A stretch of 64,000 nucleotides of DNA from Nocardioides luteus (GTDB lineage: Bacteria; Actinomycetota; Actinomycetes; Propionibacteriales; Nocardioidaceae). The DNA is taken from contig NZ_JADOVJ010000001.1 in assembly GCF_015752315.1 (NCBI RefSeq), positions 1,604,501 to 1,668,500 of the forward strand, given 5' to 3'. How positions within the stretch are numbered: the stretch's first letter is position 1; each line of letters begins with the position of its first letter. This document shows positions 23,854 to 32,405 of this stretch, one piece after another. The notes under the pieces are model-generated. The model was not told where the DNA came from and made no database searches. It was given only the letters and a program-made list of their open reading frames with translations. A program made the position numbers and the translations under genes.

Positions 23854-24102
23854 TCAGCCGACGCCCGGACGTGGCGCGGACTGGAGCTGCTCGGCCTGCT
23901 CCTTGGACAGCTTCGAGGCGTAGCCGCAGTAGGTGCAGTCCATCCGGCGCGACCTGCTGACGGGGAAGAGCGGGATGAAGAAGAGGGTGAACTTGTTGAC
24001 GTTCTCGAAGAGCCGCTGCGCGGCCCGCTGCCCACAGTTCGGGCAGACCAGCGAGAGCGTCGCGAGCAGCCGCGTGTAGGTCTTGAACCCGAAGATGATC
24101 AT
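23854..24102 (-). CDS. Small zinc-ribbon protein
   Basis: 82 aa. Two CxxC knuckles (CPNCG at about residue 21 and CTYCG at about 56) separated by a hydrophobic hairpin-like stretch (FTLFFIPLFPVS), the layout of the zinc-ribbon-15/LITAF-like family that associates with membranes. Start taken at ATG 24102; an in-frame GTG at 24108 is possible. Function unknown. It lies 21 bp upstream of the amidohydrolase stop on the same strand. Confidence 0.7.
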   Translation of the reverse strand: MIIFGFKTYTRLLATLSLVCPNCGQRAAQRLFENVNKFTLFFIPLFPVSRSRRMDCTYCGYASKLSKEQAEQLQSAPRPGVG

Positions 24103-24123
24103 GCCCACGAGTCTTGCACGCGG

Positions 24124-25767
24124 TCAGAGCCGGTGGACCTCGCGACCGTCGACGTACGTGTGGGTCACCCGGGTCCGGCCGAGGACGGTCGGGTCCGGGC
24201 CGAGGATGTCGTGGTCGACCACGACCAGGTCGGCCGCGTACCCGGTCTCGATCCGGCCGGTGGAGTCCTCCAGGCGGTTCAGGTAGGCGGTGCCGGTCGT
24301 GTAGCCGGCGAGGGCCTCGGCGACCGAGAGCGCCTCATCGGGCAGCAGCGGGGCGGCGTCGGTGGGCTGGTCGGGGGAGCGGCGGTTGACCGCGACGTGC
24401 ATGCCGAGCAGCGGCGCCGGGTCGGAGACCGGCCAGTCGCTGCCGCACGCGATCCGGGCCCCCGTACGCAGCAGCGACCCGAACACGTACTGCTGCTCGC
24501 GCGCGGCCGGTGCCAGGAACGGCAGGGTCAGCACCTCCACCGCCTCGTCGAGACAGGCCCACAGCGGCTGGATGTTGGCGGTGACCTCGAGCTCTGCGAA
24601 GCGCGGCACATCGGCGGCGTCGACGACCTGCACGTGGGCCAGATGGTGGCGCAGCCCGCTGGCTCCGTTGGTCGCACGCGCGTGCGCGATCGCGTCCAGG
24701 CTGTCGCGGACCGCCCGGTCCCCGAGGGCGTGGATGTGGGCCTGGAAGCCGTGGGCGTCCAGCGCCGCGACGTACTCCGCCAGGGCGTCGGCCGGGATGA
24801 AGGAGAGTCCGCGGTTGTCGGTGACTCGGCCGTGGGTGTCCAGATAAGGAGAGAGCATCGCGGCGGTGTGGGTCTCGCAGACGCCGTCCTGCATCAGCTT
24901 CACGCTGGCCGCGTCCAGCCCCGCCTGGGCCGCGAGCGCACGGCGTACGACGAGCTCGGGCAGCTGCTCCAGGCCGCGGTCGCGGTCCCACCACTGGGCC
25001 AGGACGACCTTCGCGGTGAGCGCGCCGGAGTCCCGGGCGGCGATGTAGGTCGGCAGCGAATCGGGCATGCCGAGACCGTCGCCCACGAGCGCGTCCTGCC
25101 AGCCCACGATGCCGACGGAGTGGAGGTGGCGCTGGGCGGTCAGCAGGGCGTCCGTCAGGTCCTGCGAGGTCGGGGCGGGCACCAGCGAGCCGACCAGCGC
25201 CATCGCGCCTTCGTGCAGCGCGCCGGTCGGGTTGCCGGAGGCGTCCCGCTCGATCCGCCCGTCGGACGGGTCCGGCGTACGGGCGTCGATGCCGGCGATC
25301 TCGAGCGCGCGGGTGTTCACCCAGGCGGAGTGGTGGTCGCGGTTGGGCAGGAAGACCGGTCGGTCGGGAAGCAGGCGGTCGAGCGGCGAGGCATCCGGCA
25401 CGCCGCCGGGGAAGGAGTCCATCGACCAGCCACCGCCGGAGACCCAGGCACGCTCAGGGTTGGCCGAGGCGTAGGACTCGATCGCGTCCAGATACTCCTC
25501 GAGCGTGGACAGACCCGTGAGGTCGCACTGGTTCATCTCCAGCCCGGCCTGGACCGGGTGCACGTGCGAGTCGTGGAAGCCGGGCAGGACCCAGCGACCG
25601 TCGAGCTCCTCGACGACGGTCTCGGGCTCGACAAGTGAGTCGAGCGACGGGCCGACGGCCGCGATCCGCCCGCCCCGGACGGCGAGGGCCACGTCCTCCC
25701 AGCGGCCCTCGCGCAGCACCCGGCCCCCGCGCAGCAGCAGCTCCGCGGGGAGAGCCCGTCCACCCAT
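24124..25767 (-). CDS. Amidohydrolase (YtcJ-like)
   Basis: 547 aa. Metal-dependent hydrolase of the amidohydrolase_3 class: PGFHDSHVHP (first HxH metal motif), HIHALGDRAVRD (second His pair), and GSDWPVSDP (metal Asp). Members hydrolyse amide or imine bonds of small N-containing compounds. The start overlaps the ABC permease stop (TGATG), so it is the last gene of a polyamine-type transporter operon, suggesting that the imported substrate or a derivative is what it hydrolyses. Confidence 0.88.
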   Translation of the reverse strand: MGGRALPAELLLRGGRVLREGRWEDVALAVRGGRIAAVGPSLDSLVEPETVVEELDGRWVLPGFHDSHVHPVQAGLEMNQCDLTGLSTLEEYLDAIESYASANPERAWVSGGGWSMDSFPGGVPDASPLDRLLPDRPVFLPNRDHHSAWVNTRALEIAGIDARTPDPSDGRIERDASGNPTGALHEGAMALVGSLVPAPTSQDLTDALLTAQRHLHSVGIVGWQDALVGDGLGMPDSLPTYIAARDSGALTAKVVLAQWWDRDRGLEQLPELVVRRALAAQAGLDAASVKLMQDGVCETHTAAMLSPYLDTHGRVTDNRGLSFIPADALAEYVAALDAHGFQAHIHALGDRAVRDSLDAIAHARATNGASGLRHHLAHVQVVDAADVPRFAELEVTANIQPLWACLDEAVEVLTLPFLAPAAREQQYVFGSLLRTGARIACGSDWPVSDPAPLLGMHVAVNRRSPDQPTDAAPLLPDEALSVAEALAGYTTGTAYLNRLEDSTGRIETGYAADLVVVDHDILGPDPTVLGRTRVTHTYVDGREVHRL

Positions 25768-26600
25768 CAGGCCACGGCCATGGTGTCGGTGACCGAGGAG
25801 CCCGAGCGCTTGAGCACCCGCGCCACCAGGCCGAGGACCAGGAGCGTGAAGACCAGCAGGATGGTGGAGACCGCGGCGATCTCGGGCTTGAGACCGGAGC
25901 GGACCGAGGAGAGCACGTAGACCGGCCACGAGGTCGTGCCGGAGACGTTGATGAACGAGGAGATCACCGTGTTGTCGAGGCTCAGGGTGAAGGCGAGCAG
26001 CCCGCCGGCCAGGACCGCCGGGCCGACCAGGGGAAGGGTGACCTTGAAGAACGTCGCCACCGGCCGGGCATAGAGGTCCGCCGACGCCTCCTCCAGGGAC
26101 GCGTCCAGCCCGACCAGGCGGGCCCGGACGATGTAGGTGACGACCGCGGTCGCGAAGAGCGAGTGACCGATCACGAGGCGTACGTAGCCGTTGTTGAAGG
26201 GCAGCAGCGACCAGTCCTGGCCGAGCGTCACGAACCAGGGGAGCAGCGCGATGCCGTCGACGATCTCGGGGGTCACCGAGACCAGCAGCAACAGCAGCGT
26301 GAACGGGCCCGTCCAGCGGCCCGGGAACCGGGCCATCGCCATCCCGGCCAGGGTGCCGAGCGCACTGGCCAGGATCGCCGCGATCACGGCGGTCTGCAGC
26401 GAGACGGCGACGGTGTGGCGTACGGTCGGCCGCTCGACGATCGCCGTGAAGGGCTCCAGGCTGAAGCCGTCCCAGGCGGTCAGCAGGCGGCCGCCGTTGA
26501 AGGAGTAGATGCCGATCACGATGATCGGGGCGAACAGGAAGACGAAGACCAGCGTGGTCCACACGCCGAGCGCGAGATTGGTTCCGGACGGCCTGCTCAT
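25767..26600 (-). CDS. ABC transporter permease, spermidine/putrescine type (PotC-like)
   Basis: 277 aa with about six TM helices. The binding-protein-dependent permease loop (EAA motif) is DASLEEASADLYARPVATFFKVTLPLVGP. The N-terminus LGVWTTLVFVFLFAPIIVIGIYSFNGG is typical of PotC. ATG 26600 overlaps the upstream permease stop by four bases (ATGA). It forms the inner-membrane channel with the 26597-27541 product. Confidence 0.9.
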   Translation of the reverse strand: MSRPSGTNLALGVWTTLVFVFLFAPIIVIGIYSFNGGRLLTAWDGFSLEPFTAIVERPTVRHTVAVSLQTAVIAAILASALGTLAGMAMARFPGRWTGPFTLLLLLVSVTPEIVDGIALLPWFVTLGQDWSLLPFNNGYVRLVIGHSLFATAVVTYIVRARLVGLDASLEEASADLYARPVATFFKVTLPLVGPAVLAGGLLAFTLSLDNTVISSFINVSGTTSWPVYVLSSVRSGLKPEIAAVSTILLVFTLLVLGLVARVLKRSGSSVTDTMAVA

Positions 26601-27541
26601 GCGGTCGCCACCTCCTTCGTTCCGACGACCTTCGTTCCCCCGACGTTCGTTCCGATGACCAGCCTGGTCCGGCGCCCGACGAGCCAGCCCACGCCCCACA
26701 GCAGCGCGATGGCGAGGACGACGACGAGCATGGTGAGCAGGATGAGCACGACCGCCATCGCCGAGCCGAGCGCCCAGTTCTGCGCGGTCAGGAACTGGCT
26801 GGCGATCAGTGAGCCGACCATGGTGCCCTTGGCGCCGCCGAGGACGGCCGGGGTGACGTAGTCGCCCATCATCGGGATGAAGACCAGGATCACGCCGGCG
26901 ACGATCCCGGGCCGCGCCAGCGGCAGCGTGACCTGGAAGAACGTCCGCACCCGGCCGGCGCCGAGGTCCTTCGACGCCTCGCCGAGGGCGCCGTCGACGC
27001 GGTCGAAGGCGACGTACAGCGGCAGGATCATCAGCGGGAGGTAGTTGTAGATCAGGCCCAGCAGCACCGCCCCGCGGGTGTTGAGCAGGTCGTGCGGGTC
27101 GCCGACCAGGCCGACGTCGGTCAGGAACCCGGCCAGGGCGCCCTCCGAGGAGAGGATCACCTTCCAGCCGATCGTCCGGATCAGGAACGAGGTCCAGTAG
27201 GGCACCATCACCAGCGCGACCAGCAGCCCACGACGGTGCGCGGGGACCTTGAGCGCCATGTAGTACGCAGCGGGCAGCGCGATCAGCAGGCAGGCGATCG
27301 TCCCCAGCACGCTCATCCACAGCGTCGCCCGGAAGATCGTGAAGAAGGTCGGGCTGAACGCCTCGGCGTAGCGTTCCAGCGACATCACCGCGTTGCTGTG
27401 GGTGCCGAACATCCCGGGCTTCTCGCCGAGGCTGAACCAGGCGATCTGCAGGAACGGCACCACGAAGAAGACCGTCAGCCACAGCCACGCCGGGACGGCG
27501 AGGACGAACCCGGGAAGCCTGCTGGACGCGCTCCTAGGCAC
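26597..27541 (-). CDS. ABC transporter permease, spermidine/putrescine type (PotB-like)
   Basis: 314 aa, six TM helices. EAA loop: DGALGEASKDLGAGRVRTFFQVTLPLARPG. GTG 27541 lies inside the 3' end of the binding-protein gene. The cytoplasmic C-terminal tail is odd: after the last helix it carries three imperfect five-residue repeats (VIGTN, VGGTK, VVGTK) encoded by three 15-bp direct DNA repeats at 26616-26660, which look like slipped-strand expansion. Confidence 0.9.
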   Translation of the reverse strand: MPRSASSRLPGFVLAVPAWLWLTVFFVVPFLQIAWFSLGEKPGMFGTHSNAVMSLERYAEAFSPTFFTIFRATLWMSVLGTIACLLIALPAAYYMALKVPAHRRGLLVALVMVPYWTSFLIRTIGWKVILSSEGALAGFLTDVGLVGDPHDLLNTRGAVLLGLIYNYLPLMILPLYVAFDRVDGALGEASKDLGAGRVRTFFQVTLPLARPGIVAGVILVFIPMMGDYVTPAVLGGAKGTMVGSLIASQFLTAQNWALGSAMAVVLILLTMLVVVLAIALLWGVGWLVGRRTRLVIGTNVGGTKVVGTKEVATA

Positions 27542-28739
27542 TGGCGGCGGCCTTCAGCTTGTCGTAGACCTCCGTACGCCGGTCCTGGGCCTCGTTGACC
27601 GCACCGTTCTTCATCGTGGCGAGCTGCTCCTCGGTGAAGAAGATCATCTCCGGCAGCTCGACGTTGCGCTCCTTGGCCATCTCCTCGATGCCCACCGCGC
27701 CGGTGTTGTAGCCGATGTAGTCCATCTCCAGGAAGGAGTTCTCCGGCTCCAGCACGTAGTCGAGGAACGCGTGCGCGGCCTCGGGGTGAGGGGCGCCGGT
27801 CGGGATGCACCAGTTGTCCATCCACAGCTCGGTCGTCGGGCCGGGCAGGACCCACTTCCAGCGGTCGGGCTGCTTGTGCTCGAGGATGCCGAGGCGGGAG
27901 TCGCCGTTCCAGTTCTGCATGAGCGCGAAGGTGTTCTGCTGCATGGCGCCGGTGGCCGGGTAGGAGTCGAAGCCGGCGATGTGCGGCGCCCACTTCTCGA
28001 CGGCCTCGGCCTCGTAGGCGTCGTAGTCGGCCATGTCCTCGGTGTTCCAGTCGATGCCGTTGGCCCAGAAGTAGAGGCCGGAGACACCCTGGGGGTCGTC
28101 GAGCAGCGAGGTCTTGCCCGAGGCCTCGTTCTGCATCGCGTCGATGAAGTCGTTCCAGGTCACCAGGTCGCGCTTGATCACGGTGGTGTCGTAGACGAAT
28201 CCGGTCGTGCCCCAGCACTTGCACACCGAGTACTCGTTCTCCGGGTCCCAGTCCTGGCCGAGGAACTGCGGGTCGACCTTGGAGATGTTGGGGATCAGGT
28301 CCTTGTTGAGCGGGACGATGATCTCGTTCTCGATCAGCTGCGGGATGTAGACGCCGGTTGGCACCACGATGTCGTAGCCGCTGGTGCCCTTGGCCGCGAC
28401 CAGCTTCGAGATCAGCTCCTCGTTGGAGCCGTAGGAGTCGAGGGTCACCTTGGGGCCGGTCTTGCCGAAGGCGTCGATCACCTCGGGGGAGTCGTAGTCG
28501 CCCCAGGTGTAGATCGAGAGCGACTTCTCGACCGGACCGCCGGTGGCGCCCGCGCCCGGCTCGACGGCGCTGGACTCGCCACCGCCGTCGGAACCACAGG
28601 CGCTCAGGGCGACACCGGCACCGGCGAGAGCCGCCAGGCTCAGGAAGTGGCGGCGGGAGAGCTCCTGGCGGATCGCTCGCGCGCCGGCATGGCTGGCCAG
28701 GATGCGTACGTTGCCGTTCTTGTCTACGGGCTTGCTCAC
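27534..28739 (-). CDS. Polyamine-type ABC substrate-binding lipoprotein (PotD-like)
   Basis: 401 aa from GTG 28739. Tat-like signal [21 protein letters not shown] with lipobox LSAC near residue 48. The mature domain follows the PotD fold: [19 protein letters not shown] at its start, then [21 protein letters not shown], and a C-terminal [22 protein letters not shown]. It binds the substrate outside and delivers it to the PotBC-like permeases. Start overlaps the ATPase stop (GTGA). Confidence 0.9.
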   Translation of the reverse strand: MSKPVDKNGNVRILASHAGARAIRQELSRRHFLSLAALAGAGVALSACGSDGGGESSAVEPGAGATGGPVEKSLSIYTWGDYDSPEVIDAFGKTGPKVTLDSYGSNEELISKLVAAKGTSGYDIVVPTGVYIPQLIENEIIVPLNKDLIPNISKVDPQFLGQDWDPENEYSVCKCWGTTGFVYDTTVIKRDLVTWNDFIDAMQNEASGKTSLLDDPQGVSGLYFWANGIDWNTEDMADYDAYEAEAVEKWAPHIAGFDSYPATGAMQQNTFALMQNWNGDSRLGILEHKQPDRWKWVLPGPTTELWMDNWCIPTGAPHPEAAHAFLDYVLEPENSFLEMDYIGYNTGAVGIEEMAKERNVELPEMIFFTEEQLATMKNGAVNEAQDRRTEVYDKLKAAASA

Positions 28740-29866
28740 TGTGGGCTCCTAGCGGTGGTCGGGTCGAGTGGGGTGTCGAGGGGGAAGAGACGTACGTCCT
28801 CGGCGGCCCAGCCGCAGAGGACCGGGTCGCCGGGGGAGAGCCGGACGGCGCCGTGGGTGGGGCGGCGGATGAGGAGGCTGGTCTCGTCGGTGACCTTGAC
28901 GAGGTACTGGATCACCTCACCCAGCGGGGAGACCTGCAGCACCTCGCCGGCGACGGTGTTGAGGCCCTCGGCCCGGGTGCCGGGCTCGATCGAGATCAGC
29001 TCGGGACGGATCGCGGCCTGGTGGGCCTCGCCGGGCTTCCCGTCGGGCTTGGCGGGGCCCTCGACGACCACGAAGGGGGTCTCGACGGTGGTGCCGTCGG
29101 CGCTGACCTCGCCGTGCAGGAAGTTCTGCTGGCCGACGAAGCCGGCGACGTAGGCGCTGGCCGGCTGGTTGTAGACGGTGTCGGCGTCGGCGAGCTGCTC
29201 GATCCTCCCGGCCCGCATGATCGCGATCCGGTCGCTCATCGCGAGCGCCTCACCCTGGTCGTGGGTGACGAAGACGAAGGTGATCCCGAGGCGGGACTGG
29301 AGCAGCTTCAGCTCGAGCTGCATCTCCTCGCGCAGTTGGCGGTCCAGGGCGCCCAGCGGCTCGTCGAGGAGCAGGACGCTGGGCCGGTTGACCAGCGCCC
29401 GGGCCAGCGCCACCCGCTGCTGCTGGCCGCCGGAGAGCTGCGTCGGCGAGCGGTCGGCGAAGTCGAGCATGCGCACCATCCGCAGCGCCTCGACGACCCG
29501 CTCGCGGATCTCCGCCCTGGGCGTCTTGCGCTGCTGCAGGCCGTAGGCGACGTTCTCCGCGACCGACTTGTGCGGGAACAACGCGTACGCCTGGAAGACC
29601 GTGTTCACATCGCGCTGGTAGGGCGCGAGCCTGACCACGTCCCTGCCGCCGATCACGATGCTGCCCGAGTCGGGCTTCTCGAATCCGGCGATCATGCGCA
29701 GCGTCGTCGTCTTGCCGCAGCCCGAGGGACCGAGCAACGAGATGAACTCGCCGGCCCTGATCTCCAGGTCGAGGCCGTCGACCGCCGTGGCCTGGCCATA
29801 GGTCTTGGTCAGGCCGCTGATCGTCACCGAGCCGGAGGATGGGTCCGGGGTAGCTTTCGTGGTCAT
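28736..29866 (-). CDS. ABC transporter ATP-binding protein, spermidine/putrescine type (PotA-like)
   Basis: 376 aa. Walker [11 protein letters not shown]-loop, signature LSGGQQQR, Walker [14 protein letters not shown]-loop VFVTHD, then a C-terminal TOBE regulatory domain (~residues 270-370). ATG 29866 has GGAG eight bases upstream; upstream in-frame codons (to 29911) are unlikely coding. First gene of the five-gene operon potA-potD-potB-potC-amidohydrolase. The upstream region 29880-29990 is locally A/T-rich and should contain the operon promoter. Confidence 0.92.
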   Translation of the reverse strand: MTTKATPDPSSGSVTISGLTKTYGQATAVDGLDLEIRAGEFISLLGPSGCGKTTTLRMIAGFEKPDSGSIVIGGRDVVRLAPYQRDVNTVFQAYALFPHKSVAENVAYGLQQRKTPRAEIRERVVEALRMVRMLDFADRSPTQLSGGQQQRVALARALVNRPSVLLLDEPLGALDRQLREEMQLELKLLQSRLGITFVFVTHDQGEALAMSDRIAIMRAGRIEQLADADTVYNQPASAYVAGFVGQQNFLHGEVSADGTTVETPFVVVEGPAKPDGKPGEAHQAAIRPELISIEPGTRAEGLNTVAGEVLQVSPLGEVIQYLVKVTDETSLLIRRPTHGAVRLSPGDPVLCGWAAEDVRLFPLDTPLDPTTARSPQ

Positions 29867-30008
29867 CGCTGCTCCAGTCGATTGTTCACTTAGCGCTGCA
29901 TTCCACCACAAGATCCGGGGAAAAGTACGGAATCGGTTGTAAAAGAACGGTTACGAACTGGATTCCGTGCCGGGTGTCGCCGCTGGCTGTGGCCCCGGTG
30001 GCGGGATC

Positions 30009-30014
30009 TAGGGT
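30009..30014 (+). promoter_or_regulatory. -10 box of a leaderless promoter (Nif3-like gene)
   Basis: TAGGGT ends six bases before ATG 30021, with no Shine-Dalgarno. Confidence 0.5.
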
Positions 30015-30020
30015 TACACC

Positions 30021-30827
30021 ATGCCGATCCCGCCCACCCCGCCGACACTGGCTGCCGTCATCTCGCTGCTGGACGACTGGTATCCGCCCGCCACCGCCGA
30101 CGACTGGGATGCTGTCGGGCTGGTCTGGGGCGAGCCCTCGCAGCCGGTCTCGAAGGTGCTCCTCGCCGTCGACCCGACCCTCCCGGTCGCCGAGGAGGCG
30201 GCCGCCTGGGGTGCGGACCTGGTCGTCGTCCATCATCCGCTCTTCCTGAAGGGCGTGCACGGGTTCGCTCCGACGACCCCCAAAGGGCGTACGCTCTCGA
30301 CGCTCGTCTCCGCGCGGTGCGCCCTGCTGACCGCGCACACCAACGCCGACCAGGCGCTCGGCGGGGTCTCGGAGTCGCTGGCGCTCGCCCTCGGGCTGAG
30401 CTCGCTGCGGCCGCTGGTGCCGGGGCTGACGCCTGACGTCGGCACCGGACGCGCCGGGACGGTCGAGCCGACGACGCTGGGTGCCTTCGCGGAGTCGGTG
30501 GCCGCGGCGCTGCCCGCGACCGCGGCCGGGATCCGGGTCGCCGGAGACCTCGACCGGCCGGTCTCGTCGGTGGCGCTGTGCGGTGGCGCGGGTGACTTCC
30601 TGCTCGACCAGGTGGCTGCGTACGACGTCTATGTGACCAGCGATCTGCGCCACCATCCGGCCTCGGAGTTCTGTGAGAAGGGTGGTGCGCTGATCGACAT
30701 CCCGCACTGGGCCGCCGAGTGGACCTGGTTGCCTGTGCTGGCGAGGCGACTTCGGGAGGCATTCGGGGATACGGTGGACACCCGGGTCTCGGAGATCGTC
30801 ACCGACCCGTGGACTTTGCGATTGTGA
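30021..30827 (+). CDS. Nif3-like dinuclear metal-centre protein
   Basis: 268 aa. N-terminal DDWDAVGLVWG, then the metal-ligand segments VVVHHPLFLKG (His-His) and AHTNADQALGG, and C-terminal DVYVTSDLRHHPASEF and DIPHWAAEW carrying the remaining His/Glu ligands. This corresponds to the NIF3/GTP-cyclohydrolase-I-type-2 family of unclear activity. It heads a conserved actinobacterial trio (Nif3-like, zinc ribbon, histidine phosphatase), like M. tuberculosis Rv2230c-Rv2229c-Rv2228c. Confidence 0.9.
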   Translation: MPIPPTPPTLAAVISLLDDWYPPATADDWDAVGLVWGEPSQPVSKVLLAVDPTLPVAEEAAAWGADLVVVHHPLFLKGVHGFAPTTPKGRTLSTLVSARCALLTAHTNADQALGGVSESLALALGLSSLRPLVPGLTPDVGTGRAGTVEPTTLGAFAESVAAALPATAAGIRVAGDLDRPVSSVALCGGAGDFLLDQVAAYDVYVTSDLRHHPASEFCEKGGALIDIPHWAAEWTWLPVLARRLREAFGDTVDTRVSEIVTDPWTLRL

Positions 30828-30845
30828 ATAGCTGAGGAGAATCCG

Positions 30846-31586
30846 CTGAAAGCCGACCCGTTCGCCCAGGTGAAGCTGCTCGACGTCTGTGAGCTGGACT
30901 CGCGTGCGCTCCAGCTGCGCCACCGCCGTGCGCATCTGCCGCAGGCCGCCGTCGTGGCGGAGCTGCAGGCATCGAAGAAGACCACCGACGATGCCGTACG
31001 CGACGCCCGGGTCACCCGCGACGACCTCGAGCGGGTGCAGAAGAAGGCCGACGCCGATGTCGAGGCGGTCAAGACCCGCCGCCGGCGCGACCAGGAGCGG
31101 ATGGACTCCGGGGCGATCAGCAGCGCCAAGGACCTCGAGCGCATGCAGCACGAGCTGGCCACCCTCGACCGCCGGATCTCGGTGCTCGAGGACGAGGAGC
31201 TCGAGGTGATGGAGCAGCTCGAGGAGGCTCAGGCGAACGTGACCCGGCTCGAGGCCGAGCTCGCCGAGATCACCGAGAAGCTGGCGGTCGCGGTCGACTC
31301 CGTCAACGTCGAGACCTCGAAGATCGACACCGAGCTCGCCGCGGTCGCCGAGGAGCGTACGCCGGCGCTCGAGGGCATCCCCGACGACCTGCTCGCCCTC
31401 TACTCGCGGCTGAGCGAGAAGATGGGCGTCGGCGCCGCCGAGCTGCGTGCCCGCCGCTGCGGCGGCTGCAACCTCCAGCTCGACCCGGCCGAGATCTCCC
31501 GCATCCGCGGCCTCGCCGCCGATGAGGTCGTGCGCTGCGAGGAGTGCTCCCGCATCCTGGTCCGCACCGCCGAGTCCGGCCTGTGA
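30846..31586 (+). CDS. Coiled-coil/C4 zinc-ribbon protein with a probable CTG start
   Basis: 246 aa. Residues ~30-170 form a long coiled coil (DLERMQHELATLDRRISVLEDEELEVMEQLEE), followed by a C4 zinc ribbon (CGGCN...CEECSR). Family members, near Nif3 genes, may be nucleic-acid or membrane tethers; the role is unknown. The start is taken as CTG 30846 because a perfect GAGGAGA lies six bases upstream and because relatives begin with a KADP-like N-terminus. The nearest canonical start (GTG 30870) has no ribosome site and loses conserved residues. It overlaps the next gene by GTGA. Confidence 0.8.
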   Translation: MKADPFAQVKLLDVCELDSRALQLRHRRAHLPQAAVVAELQASKKTTDDAVRDARVTRDDLERVQKKADADVEAVKTRRRRDQERMDSGAISSAKDLERMQHELATLDRRISVLEDEELEVMEQLEEAQANVTRLEAELAEITEKLAVAVDSVNVETSKIDTELAAVAEERTPALEGIPDDLLALYSRLSEKMGVGAAELRARRCGGCNLQLDPAEISRIRGLAADEVVRCEECSRILVRTAESGL

Positions 31587-32269
31587 GCGAGAAGTCTGCG
31601 CGGGGGTGGAGCGCCGGAGCGGCTGCGACGACCCTCGTCCTGGTGCGTCACGGGGTCACCAAGCACACCTCGTCCAAGGCCTTCTCCGGAGGGCTCGGCG
31701 GCGACAACCCGCCGCTGACCCAGGAGGGCCGCGAGCAGGTGCTGCTGACCGCCGAGTGGCTCAAGCCGCTCGCCCCCGCGGTCGACGCCGTCGTGACCTC
31801 GCCGGTCCTGCGGGCCGCCGAGACCGGTGAGATCCTCGCCGGCACGCTCGGCGCCCGGCTGGTCGAGGAGCCCGGGTTCGCGGAGATCGAGTTCGGCAAG
31901 TGGGAGGGGCTCACCTTCGCCGAGGTCGCCCAGCAGTACCCCGAGGAGATGAAGACCTGGATGGGGGCGACCGAGGTCGCGCCGCCTGGCGGCGAGTCGT
32001 TCGACGCCGCGCAGGTCCGGGTGCTCGACGGGCTCTCCCGCGTCCTCGAGGAGCACGCCGGCCAGACCGTCGTGATCACCTCGCACGTCTCGCCGATCAA
32101 GCTGATCGTCGCCCACGCGCTCGGCACCCCGATCGGCGGCGTCTTCAACATGGAGCTCTCGCCCGCCTCGGTGACCGTGGTGGCCTTCTACTCCGACGGC
32201 CGCGCCTCCATGCGCCTCTTCAACGGCCTCCCGGTCGCCCGCGACCCCTTCGCCACCGGCACCTTCTGA
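31583..32269 (+). CDS. Histidine phosphatase family protein (CobC/RNase HI-partner type without RNase H)
   Basis: 228 aa. Catalytic RHG in LVLVRHGVTKHT, second-phase motif EIEFGKWEGLTFAEV, and the distal His in ITSHVSPIKLIV. In M. tuberculosis and Streptomyces the gene at this position encodes an RNase HI domain fused N-terminally to this phosphatase; here only the phosphatase remains, with just ~14 residues before the core. Possible substrates include alpha-ribazole phosphate or small phosphoesters. GTG 31583 overlaps the zinc-ribbon stop. Confidence 0.88.
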   Translation: MSEKSARGWSAGAAATTLVLVRHGVTKHTSSKAFSGGLGGDNPPLTQEGREQVLLTAEWLKPLAPAVDAVVTSPVLRAAETGEILAGTLGARLVEEPGFAEIEFGKWEGLTFAEVAQQYPEEMKTWMGATEVAPPGGESFDAAQVRVLDGLSRVLEEHAGQTVVITSHVSPIKLIVAHALGTPIGGVFNMELSPASVTVVAFYSDGRASMRLFNGLPVARDPFATGTF

Positions 32270-32280
32270 CGCTCGCCGGT

Positions 32281-32398
32281 CGCCGAGTCGGCGCGTCTGT
32301 CCCGGATCCCAGCGCCGAGTCGGCGCGTCTGTCTCGTGGTCGTGGGACAGACGCGCCGACTCGACGGTCCTTGATGGGACAGTCGCGCCGAGTCGGCG
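32281..32398. repeat. Nested inverted repeats, likely bidirectional terminator
   Basis: Four copies of a ~22-bp motif: forward at 32281-32303 and 32313-32335, reversed at 32344-32366 and 32376-32398. The inner pair gives a perfect 18-bp stem, CGAGTCGGCGCGTCTGTC (32316-32333) with its complement at 32346-32363, loop 12 nt; the outer pair gives a second, near-perfect stem. Each unit also contains the small palindrome CGCCGA-G-TCGGCG. It lies between two convergent genes. A related motif occurs at 22787. Confidence 0.75.
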
Positions 32399-32405
32399 GG
32401 GACGG

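Noticed and set aside
29930..29975. CGGAATC...GATTCCG arms in the potA/Nif3 divergent region as a terminator or operator
   Set aside because: The arms are only 7 bp with a long loop; too weak to call without comparison to related genomes.
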